From positions 1 through 14,705 of the forward strand of contig CAMBQS010000045.1 in the NCBI GenBank assembly GCA_945870015.1: DNA of 14,705 nt, written 5' to 3'. Position numbers and translations under genes: made by a program. Below, in pieces: positions 14,694-14,705 of this stretch (position 1 is the stretch's first letter; the number at the start of each line of letters is the position of its first letter). The notes below the pieces were generated by a model, which saw only the letters and a program-made list of their open reading frames with translations, did not search any database and was not told where the DNA came from. This DNA comes from Desulfocicer vacuolatum DSM 3385. Lineage in GTDB: Bacteria; Desulfobacterota; Desulfobacteria; Desulfobacterales; SURF-7.

Positions 14694-14705
14694 ATGAATA
14701 AAAAT
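14694..14705 (+). CDS. Possible start of a gene running off the right edge
   Basis: ATG at 14694 begins MNKN, with AAAAGG (14684-14689) 4 nt upstream. Only four codons are visible, so nothing can be said about function and the start itself is uncertain. Confidence 0.22.

Larger units (their letters stand above)
14471..14705. other. Right-end non-coding stretch, no recognised gene
   Basis: Beyond the second repeat I recognise no protein family or RNA gene and no convincing promoter. Base composition becomes A/T-rich towards the end. The only candidates are a 22-24-codon ORF and a possible gene start at the right edge, listed separately. Confidence 0.6.

Overview
The window is a bacterial chromosomal segment, nearly all coding and nearly all on the + strand. 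It carries an envelope-biogenesis and lipid A operon followed by a small accessory locus. Gene order is lysS (cut by the left edge), lolC, lolD, bamA, ompH/skp, lpxD, fabZ, lpxA, lpxI, lpxB, msbA, then a stand-alone PDDEXK/DUF1016 (YhcG-family) nuclease gene between two copies of a ~95-bp direct repeat, then about 235 bp with no clear gene. The order lysS-lol-bamA-ompH-lpxD-fabZ-lpxA-lpxI-lpxB-msbA, the use of LpxI rather than LpxH, and a BamA with an extra N-terminal domain point to a Gram-negative of the Desulfobacterota (former Deltaproteobacteria), probably Desulfobacterales-like. This is inferred from gene content and family knowledge; no search was run.

Region 1 (1-3411): the C-terminal bulk of class II lysyl-tRNA synthetase, then one LolC/E-type permease and its ATPase LolD, which overlap by 8 nt and form a lipoprotein-releasing ABC transporter. 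Region 2 (3480-6895): BamA, the outer-membrane protein insertase, and the periplasmic chaperone OmpH/Skp that feeds it. Region 3 (6968-13034): lipid A synthesis in tightly packed, partly overlapping genes. LpxA and LpxD acylate UDP-GlcNAc derivatives, FabZ supplies the fatty-acid branch, LpxI makes lipid X, LpxB makes the disaccharide and MsbA flips the lipid across the inner membrane. lpxC and lpxK/waaA are not in the window.

Region 4 (13035-14705): both direct repeats lie just after a stop codon (msbA and the nuclease gene). The nuclease gene itself carries two near-identical GC-rich palindromes, in the same reading frame, in its inter-domain linker. The right end holds a possible 22-24-codon ORF with a good Shine-Dalgarno sequence and a possible gene start at the edge.

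The most striking anomaly is an in-frame amber (TAG) codon at 8231-8233 inside fabZ, an otherwise intact and normally essential gene whose conserved sequence continues in frame to its proper stop overlapping lpxA. It could be a sequencing error, a recent nonsense mutation, a split or reinitiated protein, or amber recoding. The last is worth testing because some Desulfobacterota carry pyrrolysine machinery, but four other genes here end in TAG, so the codon clearly also serves as a stop.
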